Shown: in pieces, positions 10,363 through 18,414 of the stretch | Layout of the letters: the number at the start of each line of letters is the position of its first letter | Numbering within the stretch: the first letter of the stretch is position 1 | Assembly (NCBI GenBank): GCA_963746275.1 | Contig: CAVVAX010000039.1 | Coordinates: forward strand, 47,056-111,055 | From: JAEULH01 sp963746275 | GTDB taxonomy: Bacteria; Pseudomonadota; Alphaproteobacteria; Rhodospirillales; Defluviicoccaceae | Direction of reading: 5' to 3' | Length of the DNA stretch: 64,000 nt | Made by a program: the position numbers and the translations under genes | Notes under the pieces: generated by a model | The model's database searches: none | The model's input: the letters and a program-made list of their open reading frames with translations, nothing else | What the model was told of the DNA's origin: nothing

Positions 10363-11482
10363 TCAGGGGCCGGTCAGCACCCTCTCCCAAAGCTTGGTTA
10401 GGGTGCGTTGGGTCCGCATCTGGTGCGGGGTGAGAACGAACAGCTTCTCCCTGATCTCCGGCAGGCGGATAGATCATCGGGTTCTCGGCGATCTCGCGAT
10501 CGATCATCGGCATCGATGCCGGGACGGCGTTGGGGTAGGTGACGTAGTTGGTGATCCGGGCCATGATTTCGGGCCGCAGGAGGAAGTCGATCAAGACGTG
10601 CGCGTTCTCGATATGCGGCGCATCCTTCGGGATCGCCATCATGTCCAGGAACATCTCCGCGCCCTCTTGGGGGATCACGTAGACGACATCGTACGGCTTG
10701 CCCGCCTCCTCGGCGCGAGTGGCGGCCATACCGGCGTCGCCCGACCACGTCACCGCCAGGCAGATGTCGCCGTTGGCCAGGGCGTGATGATGTTCTCCGA
10801 GGAGTGGAACCCGCGGATATAGGGCCGTACCGCCGCCAGGACCGGCTCCGCTTTAGCAATTACATTCCAGTCCTTGGAGTCCGGGTCCTCGCCGATGTAG
10901 TTCAGCGCCGCCGCGACCATTTCGTCTGGCGCATCCAGCATGTAGATGCCGCAGTCGGCGAACCGCTTGGCCACCTCCGGATCGAAGACCATTCGCCAGG
11001 AGTTCACCGGCGCGTCCGGCATGCGCTCCTTGATCATCTGGTCGTTGTAGGCAAATCCCGTCGTGCCCATCAGATAGATGGCGGCATAGGCGTTTTCAGG
11101 ATCGAACCGGGCGACCTGTTGCATCATTGCCGGGTCCAGGTTCTTCCAGTTCGGGATCTTGCTCTTGTCGAGCTCGGCGAAGACGCCGGCACGGATCTGC
11201 CGGGCGAGGAAGCTTGAGCTTGGGAATACAAGGTCATAGCCTGTTCCGCCGGCCAGTAGCTTGTCTCTCGAGCACGTCGTTGGAGTCAAAGAGGTCGTAG
11301 ACGACCGTGATGCCGGTCAATTGGGTGAAGTCGGCGAGGACGGTTTCGTCGATGTAATCCGTCCAATTCAGGACGCGCACGACAGGCTCTTCTGCTGCCG
11401 CAGCCGAAGTGTACGCCGTCTCAACTGAAGTGACGACGAGGATCATCAGCGCGGCTATGGTAGAAAGCGTCCGACGATCCAT
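10363..11482 (-). CDS. potF: Periplasmic putrescine-binding protein, copy 2 (frame breaks)
   Basis: Tandem paralogue of the neighbouring potF genes. A signal peptide (MDRRTLSTIAALMILVVTSV) precedes VVRVLNWTDYIDETVLADF, TGITVVYDLFDSNDVLE, DCGIYMLDAPDEMVAAALNY, SSENIITPWP/ANGDICLAV in two frames and AEMFLDMMAIPKDAP. Frame changes relative to the other copies lie near 11267, 10785 and 10467. The natural end, WERVLTGP then TGA at 10363, is seen only after correcting the last one. It starts behind a GGGGGGACGG stretch. A separate promoter is possible, because the gaps before copies 1 and 2 share similarity with the region upstream of copy 3. Confidence 0.82.
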
Positions 11483-11507
11483 CCGTCCCCCCAACGGTCA
11501 GCCCATC

Positions 11508-12287
11508 CTATCCGAGGACACTACCGAGTTCGTGCCCGCGCGCCAAGGCTCGATCTGGACTGCATCCGGACTGCACGTCCGGCTGGCAGATATCGCCGTT
11601 GGTTAGGGCGGCGATGATATTCTCCGAGGAGTGGAACCCGCGGATATAGGGGCGGACCGCCGCCAGCACCGGCTCCGCCTTGGCAATCACCGCGTAGTCC
11701 TTGGAGTCCGCCTCCTCGCCGATGTAGTTCAGCGCGGTCGGCACGATCTCGTCCGCCGCGTCCAGCATGTGGACGCCGCAATCGGCGAAGCGCTTGGTCA
11801 CCTCCGGGTCGAAGACCATCCGCCAGGAGTTCACCGGTGCGTCCGGCATGCGCTTCTTGATCATCTGCTTGTTGTAGGCGATGCCGGTCGTGCCCCAGAG
11901 GTAGATGGCGCCGTAAGCGTTACCCGGGTCGAAGCGGGCGGCGCGCTGCATCATCTGCGGGTCCAGGTTTTCCCAGTTCGGGATCTTGCTCTTGTCGAGC
12001 TTGGCGAAGACCCCGGCCTGGATCTGCCGGGAAAGGAAGGTGTCGCCGGGGAACACGAGATCATACCCGGTCCCGCCAGCCAGCAGCTTGTTCTCGAGCA
12101 CGTCGTTCGTGTCGAAGGTCTCGTAGACGACCTTGATGCCCGTCAGTTGGGTGAAGTCGGCGAGGACCGTCTCGTCGATGTATTCCGTCCAATTGAAGAC
12201 GCGCACCACGGGTTCCTCTGCCGCGAGCGCCGGAGCGGCGATCAAGATCGTGAACGCAACAATGACGGAAAGCAGCCGACGATCCAT
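11508..12287 (-). pseudogene. potF: Periplasmic putrescine-binding protein, copy 3, 3' truncated
   Basis: The outermost copy has a clean frame with signal peptide (MDRRLLSVIVAFTILIAAPALA), the ligand-domain motifs VVRVFNWTEYIDETVLADF and LENKLLAGGTGYDLVFPG, and IRGFHSSENIIAALTNGDIC. Homology stops abruptly at NGDIC near 11590, and the frame then reads through about 25 unrelated residues to 11508. About 110 C-terminal residues present in copies 1 and 2 are missing, including the FFDMMAIP segment that completes the second lobe. The loss sits exactly at the junction with the region upstream of copy 2, as expected of a deletion or unequal crossover between tandem repeats. It is probably non-functional, or a decoy. 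Confidence 0.8.
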
Positions 12288-12564
12288 CCGTCCACCCGAT
12301 CGGTTCGGCCATCAAGTCGCTCAACATTACCGGCTTCAGTGGCCTGCGCCAACGCTGGATCGCGGAGCGTCGGCTCGGCGGCTCGCCGGTCCCGCGCCGG
12401 CGCCCGGCAGGCCCTGGTACCGGTGCATCCGGAGCCAGTGTTGATCTTGCTACGCCGGATGTGTATGGCTGGGGCGCCGGTGACACGGCGTCGCTCATTC
12501 GCAGTCTGGCCGGCGCCATAAGAACTGCCCGGCCGGGGCGATTAAGAAAAAGCGGGGATGGCGG

Positions 12565-14283
12565 TTGAACGTGGGGATGCCGGTCAACAGCGGCATGCGT
12601 CGATCGCAGGCGCCGCGGCTCGGGGCCAGGCGGGCGTGGGCGCCGGCCAGGGTCTTTGTTTCAGGCGCTTTGGCGTTCGCCCTCCTCGTTGGCTGCGCCG
12701 TCGGCCCTGATTACTCTCCGCCCGAGACCCGGATGCCCGACCGCTGGCATCACGAGCTGGTCCGCGGCCTGTCCGAAGGCAAGGCGGACATGCGCACGTG
12801 GTGGCTCCTGCTCGACGATCCCGCCCTCGACCGGCTGATCGAGACGGCGACGCGCGGCAATCTCGACGTCAGGCGGGCGGTCTCAAGGCTGCTCGAGGCC
12901 CGCGCCCGGGTCGGTCTCGCCGCCGGCGAGGAGTTGCCGTCGGTGGAGGCGCAAGGGGAGGTCGAGCGCGGCCGGCTCAGCGAGGGCGTGCAGGAGGAGC
13001 TCGGCAGTTCCCGCGCGCGAACCAGCACGCTCTATCAGCTCGGCCTGGACGCGAGCTGGGAGCTGGATCTGTGGGGCCGGATCGGCCGCAACGTCGAGTC
13101 CGCCGACGCGGCGCTGCAGGCGACGGTCGAGGACTACCGCGACGTCCTCGTCTCCCTCTACGCCGAGGTGGCCAACACCTACGTCGAGATCCGCACGCTG
13201 CAGGCGAGGATCGCGGCGGCAGAGGGCAACGTCGCCACGCAGCGGCAGACGCTCCAGCTGGTGCGCGACCGCCGCCGGGCGGAGCTCGCCTCGGACGTCG
13301 AGATCGCCCAGGCCCAGCTCAACCTGTCCACCACCGAGGCGCTGATCCCGCAGCTCCGCATCCAGCTGCAGCAGGCGATCCACCGCCTCGGCGTTCTCCT
13401 CGGCCAGCCGCCGACCGCGCTCTATGGCGCCCTCGACCAGCGGCCCGTGCCACAGCCGCCGGAGCGGGTCACCATCGGCCTGCCGGCGGACCTGCTGCGC
13501 CAGCGTCCGGACATCCGCGCCGCCGAGCGGCGGCTGGCCTCGCAGACGGCGCAGATCGGGGTCGCCACCGCCGACCTCTACCCCCGCTTCACCTTAAGCG
13601 GCTTCCTCGCCTTCCAGAAGTACGGCCCGAGCAGCTTCTTCAATGGCGACAACATCGGCTCCGGCCTCGGCCCGACGGTCATCTGGAACGTCTTCGATGG
13701 CGGCCGGATCCGCAGCAACATCGCGGTCCAGGACGCGCAGACCGAGCAGGCGCTGTTCCTCTACGAGCAGACGGTGCTCTCAGCCCTGCGCGAGACCCAG
13801 GACGCGCTCGTCGGCTACGTCCAGGAGAGCGAGCGGCGCGACATCCTGCGCCGGTCGGTGGTCGCGGCCAACGACGCGGTGCGTCTGGTCACCTCGCTCT
13901 ACGTCTCGGGGCTCACCGATTTCCAGAACGTCCAGGACCAGCAGCGCTCCAAGTTCCAGCAGGACGACGCCTTCGTCCAGAGCCAGGGCCAGGTGATCCA
14001 GAACCTGATCGCGCTCTACCGGGCTTTGGGCGGCGGCTGGGCGCCGCCTGCTCGACGCTTCGCGTCGCCCCGGCCGGCGCCACCGGAACGCCGCGGAAGA
14101 CGACCAGCGAGGGCGGAAGTCAGCCGGCCGCACGCAAAAGCTGAAGCTCTTATCATTCCCTGTCAGGGGGTTGTCGGCTTCGGCGTTCTCACGGGACGGC
14201 GAAGGAGATATCATCGGTTGCGGCGCGCCCTGCGCGTCCGCTCCATGCTCCTTGGCCCAGCAGGATCCCGCCCGCCCGCATGA
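12565..14283 (+). CDS. RND efflux outer-membrane lipoprotein (OprM/NodT family)
   Basis: Trimeric outer-membrane channel subunit for drug or metabolite efflux. A signal peptide ends in the lipobox LLVGC, followed by the family start AVGPDYSPPETRMPD. The two OEP repeats contain LDASWELDLWGRIGRNVESADA and the characteristic LPADLLRQRPDIRAAERRLA, then TLSGFLAFQKYG and FDGGRI. Homology ends near QVIQNLIALYRALGGGW (about residue 495). The remaining ~75 residues are arginine/proline-rich and probably arise because a frame break removed the true stop, since the frame runs on to 14283 and overlaps the next start. No RND pump or adaptor gene is adjacent, so partners must be elsewhere. An alternative start is the ATG at 12595. 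Confidence 0.87.
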   Translation: MNVGMPVNSGMRRSQAPRLGARRAWAPARVFVSGALAFALLVGCAVGPDYSPPETRMPDRWHHELVRGLSEGKADMRTWWLLLDDPALDRLIETATRGNLDVRRAVSRLLEARARVGLAAGEELPSVEAQGEVERGRLSEGVQEELGSSRARTSTLYQLGLDASWELDLWGRIGRNVESADAALQATVEDYRDVLVSLYAEVANTYVEIRTLQARIAAAEGNVATQRQTLQLVRDRRRAELASDVEIAQAQLNLSTTEALIPQLRIQLQQAIHRLGVLLGQPPTALYGALDQRPVPQPPERVTIGLPADLLRQRPDIRAAERRLASQTAQIGVATADLYPRFTLSGFLAFQKYGPSSFFNGDNIGSGLGPTVIWNVFDGGRIRSNIAVQDAQTEQALFLYEQTVLSALRETQDALVGYVQESERRDILRRSVVAANDAVRLVTSLYVSGLTDFQNVQDQQRSKFQQDDAFVQSQGQVIQNLIALYRALGGGWAPPARRFASPRPAPPERRGRRPARAEVSRPHAKAEALIIPCQGVVGFGVLTGRRRRYHRLRRALRVRSMLLGPAGSRPPA

Positions 14284-14960
14284 CCTCCCTGAAGCTCTGC
14301 ATCTTCGATTGCGACGGAACCCTGGTCGATGGCCACTACGCCATCACCGCGGCGATGGCCACGGCCTTCGCCGGCCACGGCCTGCCGGCGCCGTCCGGCG
14401 CCGCAGTCAAGCGCGTGGTCGGGTTGGCGCTGGCCGATGCGATCCGTTTGCTCCACCCAGGCGCCGCGGCCGAAACCTACGCCGGCCTGGCCCAGGGCTA
14501 CGTCGCCGCCTTCGGCGAGCTTCGCCGCGCCGGGGAGACGCAGGAGTGGCTGTTTCCGGGCGTCATCGACGGCTTAGGCACGATCGAGGCGGCCGGCTGG
14601 CTGCTCGGCATGGCCACCGGCAAGTCGGAGCGCGGGGCGCTGGCGACGCTCTCGGCACATGACCTGGCGCATCGCTTCGTCACCCTGCAGACGGCCGACC
14701 GCGCGCCAGGCAAACCGGCGCCGGACATGATTTTCCGGGCGCTCGCACAGACCGGTGTTGCCGCCGGCCGAGCCGTGATGGTCGGCGATACCACCTACGA
14801 TGTGCAGATGGCGAAGAACGCCGGCGTTGTCGCGATCGGCGTCGACTGGGGCTATCATCATCGCGACGAGTTGCTTGCGGCGGGAGCCATCGCCGTCATC
14901 GAGGACTTCGCGGCGCTACCGGCGCTGCTCGACGATGTGGTGGCGAGCGCCGCGGCATGA
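14280..14960 (+). CDS. HAD-IA family hydrolase (phosphoglycolate phosphatase-like)
   Basis: Haloacid-dehalogenase-superfamily phosphatase of 226 residues. Motif I is CIFDCDGTLVDGH (nucleophile and acid aspartates), motif II falls in LLGMATGKSERG, motif III is the lysine in APGKPAPDM and motif IV is MVGDTTYDVQMA. The helical cap follows motif I. Substrate is unknown; Gph-like enzymes act on 2-phosphoglycolate but others act on various sugar phosphates. In Alphaproteobacteria this gene is typically found just before the ATP12 chaperone gene, as here. Confidence 0.9.
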   Translation: MTSLKLCIFDCDGTLVDGHYAITAAMATAFAGHGLPAPSGAAVKRVVGLALADAIRLLHPGAAAETYAGLAQGYVAAFGELRRAGETQEWLFPGVIDGLGTIEAAGWLLGMATGKSERGALATLSAHDLAHRFVTLQTADRAPGKPAPDMIFRALAQTGVAAGRAVMVGDTTYDVQMAKNAGVVAIGVDWGYHHRDELLAAGAIAVIEDFAALPALLDDVVASAAA

Positions 14961-14975
14961 GATCTGGATCCATGG

Positions 14976-15742
14976 ATGCCGGCGAGCCCCACCAGCCAGC
15001 GTTTCTACAAGACCGCCACCGCCTCGCCCGCTGACGGCGACGACCACGGCACTGGGGTTCACCGTCCGTCTCGACGAGCGGCCGATCCGCACCCCCGGCG
15101 GCCGGCCGCTGATCCTGCCGGCGCAGGCCCTTGGCCGAGGCCATCGCCGGCGAGTGGCAGGCCCAGTCGAAGCGTATCGACGTCGCCGCGATGCCCTTCA
15201 CCCGGCTCGCCGCAACGGCGCTCGACCGGGTCGCAGAGGGCAAGGCCGCCGTCGTCGAGACGCTGCTCTCCTATGCCGGCGGTGACGTCCTCTGCTACCG
15301 GGCCGAGGAGCCCGCGGACCTGATGGCGCGCCAGCACCAGCGCTGGCAGCCCATCCTCGACTGGGCCGCCGGAGCCCTGGACGCGCACCTCGTGGTCACC
15401 CATGGCATTCTGCCGGTGGCGCAGCCCGAGCCGGCCGTCGCCGCCCTGCGCGCGGCGCTCGAAGCATTCGACAGCTGGCAGCTCACCGCGCTCGCGGTCA
15501 TCACCCAGGCGTGCGGCTCGCTGGTCATCGCCCTCGCCCTCGCCCACGGCCGGATCGACGCCGAGGAGGCCTTCGCCCTGTCCCAGCTTGAGGAGAGCTA
15601 CCAGATCGAGCGCTGGGGCGAGGATGCGGAAGCCGCCCGCCGCAGGCGCGCCCTGCACGACGACATCCGCGATGCCTGGCGGTTCATGATGCTGGCCCGC
15701 GACCACGGCGAGCGCCAGCCCGCCACGGTCGAGGACGCTTGA
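14976..15742 (+). CDS. ATP12 family chaperone (F1-ATPase assembly), two frame breaks near 5' end
   Basis: Homologue of mitochondrial Atp12, which helps insert the alpha subunit into F1-ATPase. The N-terminal family signature SQRFYKTATA starts in one frame. The next segment (LGFTVRLDERPIRTPGGRPL) is in a second, and from 15131 the main body (MAEAIAGEWQAQSKRIDVAAMPFTRLAATA, DVLCYRAEEPADLMARQ, FALSQLEESYQIERWGEDAE) is in a third. Single-base errors near 15020-15050 and at the GCCC run near 15130 would restore one 250-residue protein. It sits 15 bases after the HAD gene. I place the start at the ATG of MPASPTSQRF. Confidence 0.86.
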
Positions 15743-15761
15743 CGGCAAGGAAGGGACCGGC

Positions 15762-16070
15762 TTGGGAATGGCGCAGCAGGACGAGGACGTGGAAACCAAG
15801 GCCGTCGTGGCCCGCATCGAAGGCCGGGTGCAAGGGGTGTGGTTCCGCGGCTGGACCGTGATGGAGGCGCGCCAACGCGGCCTGCGCGGCTGGGTCCGCA
15901 ACCGCAGCGATGGCAGCGTCGAAGCGCTGTTCGCCGGACCCAAGCCGGCTGTGGATGCGATGCTGGAGGCGTGTTGGCAGGGCCCGCCGGCGGCGAAGGT
16001 CCGCCAGGTCAAGCCGTCGGGCGGCGTCTACCCGCAGGACCCCGGCTTCCACCCCCTGCCGACGTACTGA
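15762..16070 (+). CDS. acyP: Acylphosphatase
   Basis: Small cytosolic enzyme that hydrolyses acyl phosphates. At 102 residues it fits the family once a short N-terminal extension is allowed for. The phosphate-binding loop with catalytic arginine is IEGRVQGVWFRGWT, and the catalytic asparagine is in LRGWVRNRSDGSVEALFAG. The C-terminal YPQDPGFHPLPTY replaces the usual F-x-I-xx ending. It is read in the same direction as ATP12 after about 20 bases, so probably co-transcribed. Confidence 0.93.
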   Translation: MGMAQQDEDVETKAVVARIEGRVQGVWFRGWTVMEARQRGLRGWVRNRSDGSVEALFAGPKPAVDAMLEACWQGPPAAKVRQVKPSGGVYPQDPGFHPLPTY

Positions 16071-16076
16071 GGCCGG

Positions 16077-16524
16077 CTACCGGGCGACCGCGCGGAGCGC
16101 CGCATCGGCCCGATCGTCCGTAGCGCCGGCAACCGACGCGAAGTCGCGGCGCAGCGCCTTCAAGGCGTAGCGTTCGCGGGCGATCTCGCCGGCGGTGCGC
16201 ACGCCGAGCCGGCGGAACAGCTCGAGCGGCGGGCACCAACCCTGCAGCGTGCTGCAGCAGGAAGCCGGCGACCCCCGCCGGCAGGAAGAGCCACTTGCGG
16301 TCGACGGTGACCGAGAGCAGCAACCCGAACAGAGAAACGCCGGCTGCGTTCGCCTCCAGGGTGCGCTCGATGTCCCATTCCCGGTCGAGTTCGGCGAGGC
16401 GATCGGCGATCGCCTCGGGGCGGCGGGCATGGTAGGCAACGCTCGCCTCGATCTCGTCCTCGATCCGCGCGTTGACGTGCGCGGCCGTACGGTGCGGAAC
16501 CCGCTCCGCGGTGTCCGGAAGCAT
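16077..16524 (-). CDS. DUF2892-type small inner-membrane protein, frame break
   Basis: A cytoplasmic N-terminal part (VNARIEDEIEASVAYHARRP, then LAELDREWDIERTLEANAAG) leads into two membrane segments around SLFGLLLSVTVDRKWLFLPA and GVAGFLLQHA. After this point the frame changes near 16250; the other frame gives the expected QGWCPPLELFRRLGVRTAGE then IARERYALKALRRDF and stops at 16077. The W-C-P-P-L motif is typical of this YgaP-like membrane family. The corrected product is about 149 residues. Function is unknown. It converges on acyP, leaving only six bases between the two stop codons. Confidence 0.75.
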
Positions 16525-16639
16525 TCCTCATCCTCCCCGGGTTTCTTGCAGGCAGTCATGCACGGCGATGAACCACGGGGCCCGGGCCCGACGGGGGTTC
16601 CGCGGCTCCCCCCCCTGCGCCGGTCAGCGAGGGCGTGGA

Positions 16640-16891
16640 TCAGCCCTCCGGCAGTTCGTCACCCTCGCGCGGTGGCGTTCCGCCGGCGCGAGACATCACG
16701 GCGTCGAACTTGCCTCGGTCGGCGCGACGGGCACGCGCTGTCAGCACCGCTTCGGTCCGCAGGGCCGAAACCTTTTCAGCCAGGGCAGTGGCGATGAACT
16801 GGTTGAGGGAGACGCCGTCTTCCGCCGCCGCTTTCCTAGCTTCTTCCATGATCGACGCCGGCGCGCGAAGGGGGAAGTTGCTCGTCCGCAT
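16640..16891 (-). CDS. HicB-like / ribbon-helix-helix antitoxin
   Basis: 83 residues with the RHH signature FPLRAPASIMEEARKAAAED then GVSLNQFIATALAEKVSALR, typical of CopG/HicB-type antitoxin DNA-binding domains. Its ATG overlaps the stop codon of the upstream PIN toxin gene (ATGA), with a GGAGG site inside the toxin's 3' end. The toxin is thus translated first. The acidic C-terminal tail (RAGGTPPREGDELPEG) may be the toxin-neutralising segment. No operator could be defined with confidence. Confidence 0.8.
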   Translation of the reverse strand: MRTSNFPLRAPASIMEEARKAAAEDGVSLNQFIATALAEKVSALRTEAVLTARARRADRGKFDAVMSRAGGTPPREGDELPEG

Positions 16892-17306
16892 CAGAACCTC
16901 CTCAGAAACTCTCCCGGACGGCAGACCTCAATGCCGAACCGTCCAGGCACGTCGCCGAAATCTCTGGTGTTGAAGGTGATGATCACATCCGCCGAGCCAT
17001 TTACTGCCGTCTCCAAGACCATGTCGTCCGTACCGTCACTCGCAGGGGCCGCCACAAGAAGAAAAGGTCTACCGACGTCTGACGCGGCAAGCTGATCGAG
17101 GATGATCTCCGCGTCCTCTACCGTCATGCTAGCAGGGTGCAGATGCTCGGGACGCTTCAGCACCGCCTCGTATTCGAGCATCAAGGACACAGACACGAGT
17201 GCGAGCAGCTGCCCATCGACCAGCCTGCAGAAGCAGGTGGCGGGATGCGCCGACGTCCGCTGAGTACTGCGGCAACCACCACGTCGGTATCCAGAACAAC
17301 CCTCAT
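16891..17306 (-). CDS. PIN-domain toxin (COG1569 type), frame breaks near 5' end
   Basis: Putative toxin RNase partnered with the overlapping antitoxin. The start at 17306 gives MRVVLDTDVVVAAVLSG with the first catalytic aspartate. The middle of the domain is in another frame (ASRHLLLQ), and the downstream part (VSLMLEYEAVLKRPEHL, then SDGTDDMVLETAVNGSADVI, ITFNTRDFGDVPGRF) is in a third. The acidic residues E of LEYE and DD of GTDDMV fit the PIN active site. Frame breaks lie within 17200-17255. Whether the toxin is dead or mis-sequenced is unclear. Toxin-before-antitoxin order is usual for this PIN/HicB-like subgroup. Confidence 0.75.
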
Positions 17307-17373
17307 CCTAGGACGTCGTATGTGACGTCGGACGCGGTGAACCAGAGCGTGCTGGTCTCTGCGGCGAGGGAAG

Positions 17374-18102
17374 TCACTTTGCGAAGGTTTCGGCGAAGGT
17401 GGCGGCGAGGATCGCGTCAACCTCGGCCATGGTCGCGTCGATGCCCAGCCGACGGAGCGAGGTGACGGAGAAGCCGGCGAGCCCGCAAGGGACGATGCCG
17501 GAGAAGTGGTCGAGGTCCGGCTCGACGTTCAGGGCGATGCCGTGGAGGCTGATCCAGCGGCGCACGCGCACGCCAAGCGCGGCGATCTTCGCCTCGCTGC
17601 CGTCCTCGCCCGCCACCCAGATCCCGACCCGCCCCGTCCGCCGCTCGCCACGCACGCCGAGCCTGGCGAGCGCCGCGATGATCCAGCCCTCCAGCCGACA
17701 GACGTAGGCGCGGACGTCGGCGCCACGGTTGCGCAGGTCGAGGATCGGATAGGCCACCCGCTGGCCGGGCCCATGGTAGGTGAAACGGCCGCCGCGGCCG
17801 CTGGCAAAGACCGGGAAGCGGGGATCGAGCAGCTCCTCGGGGCGGGCGCTGGTGCCGCGGGTATACAGCGGCGGGTGCTCCAGGAGCCAGACGGCGTCGC
17901 CCTCCCTGCCCTCCAGGATCGCCGTAACCCTAGCCTCCATCGCCGCGAGTGCGGCCGGATAGGCCACGGGCTCGACGCTCCTGTACCAGTCGGCGCCGCC
18001 GAACCGGCCATAGCGTTCCGCCGGGATCCGCCCCGCGGGGTCGCCGCCCTCGCCCTCGGCCACTACCGCGCCCGCCGTCAGCTCCCGACCATCGGCCTGC
18101 AA
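17374..18102 (-). CDS. lipB: Octanoyltransferase (lipoate biosynthesis)
   Basis: Transfers octanoyl from acyl carrier protein to lipoyl domains, the first step of lipoate synthesis. Motifs are RGGRFTYHGPGQRVAYPILDL, the catalytic lysine in AKIAALGVRVRRWISLHGIA, and the catalytic cysteine in GIVPCGLAGFSVTSL. At 242 residues it has an N-terminal extension of some 35 residues before WYRSVEPVAY, so an internal start is possible. It serves GcvH (26221), whose lipoyl lysine is visible. lipA is not in the window. Confidence 0.94.
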   Translation of the reverse strand: MQADGRELTAGAVVAEGEGGDPAGRIPAERYGRFGGADWYRSVEPVAYPAALAAMEARVTAILEGREGDAVWLLEHPPLYTRGTSARPEELLDPRFPVFASGRGGRFTYHGPGQRVAYPILDLRNRGADVRAYVCRLEGWIIAALARLGVRGERRTGRVGIWVAGEDGSEAKIAALGVRVRRWISLHGIALNVEPDLDHFSGIVPCGLAGFSVTSLRRLGIDATMAEVDAILAATFAETFAK

Positions 18103-18138
18103 ACCTTGAACTCCCTGGCTCGTTTTGCTATTCCCTGC

Positions 18139-18167
18139 TTACTGAATCTGACGCCTTTCCCTATATT
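18139..18167 (+). promoter_or_regulatory. Candidate promoter of the tRNA-Leu gene
   Basis: A TATATT -10 element at 18162-18167 lies 17 bases after a weak -35 (TTACTG, 18139-18144). The expected start point is near 18174, just before the tRNA 5' end at 18179. The local sequence is more AT-rich than its surroundings. The -35 match is poor, so confidence is limited. Confidence 0.4.
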
Positions 18168-18178
18168 GCAAGGTGTTT

Positions 18179-18265
18179 GCGGTCGTGGCGGAACCGGTAG
18201 ACGCGCAGCGTTGAGGGCGCTGTGGGGGAGACCCCGTGGAAGTTCGAGTCTTCTCGACCGCACCA
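18179..18265 (+). tRNA. tRNA-Leu (anticodon GAG)
   Basis: 87 bases including an encoded CCA. The acceptor arms GCGGTCG (18179-18185) and CGACCGC (18255-18261) pair fully, followed by discriminator A and CCA. The anticodon stem CAGCG/CGCTG encloses the loop TTGAGGG, giving anticodon GAG (reads CUC/CUU). A long variable arm (GTGGGGGAGACCCCGT region) marks a type II tRNA, as expected for leucine. The T-arm contains GTTCGAGTC. Confidence 0.96.
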
Positions 18266-18414
18266 AACCCTTTCACTACTCGTTTGAGCCGATCCTCCGG
18301 CAAGCGAGATCCGGCGCGGGGCGCGCATGATCGTCCGTGCTGGCGGCCGGATCACCCTGAGCTCACATGCGGGGGCCGATACCGGCGCCATGTGCAAGGC
18401 GGGAGGCATAGGCG

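Noticed and set aside
5477..12287. Polyamine operon plus glutamine amidotransferase at 51578 as one Puu-like catabolic pathway
   Set aside because: The two are 39 kb apart and the amidotransferase lacks diagnostic residues for PuuD that I could confirm.
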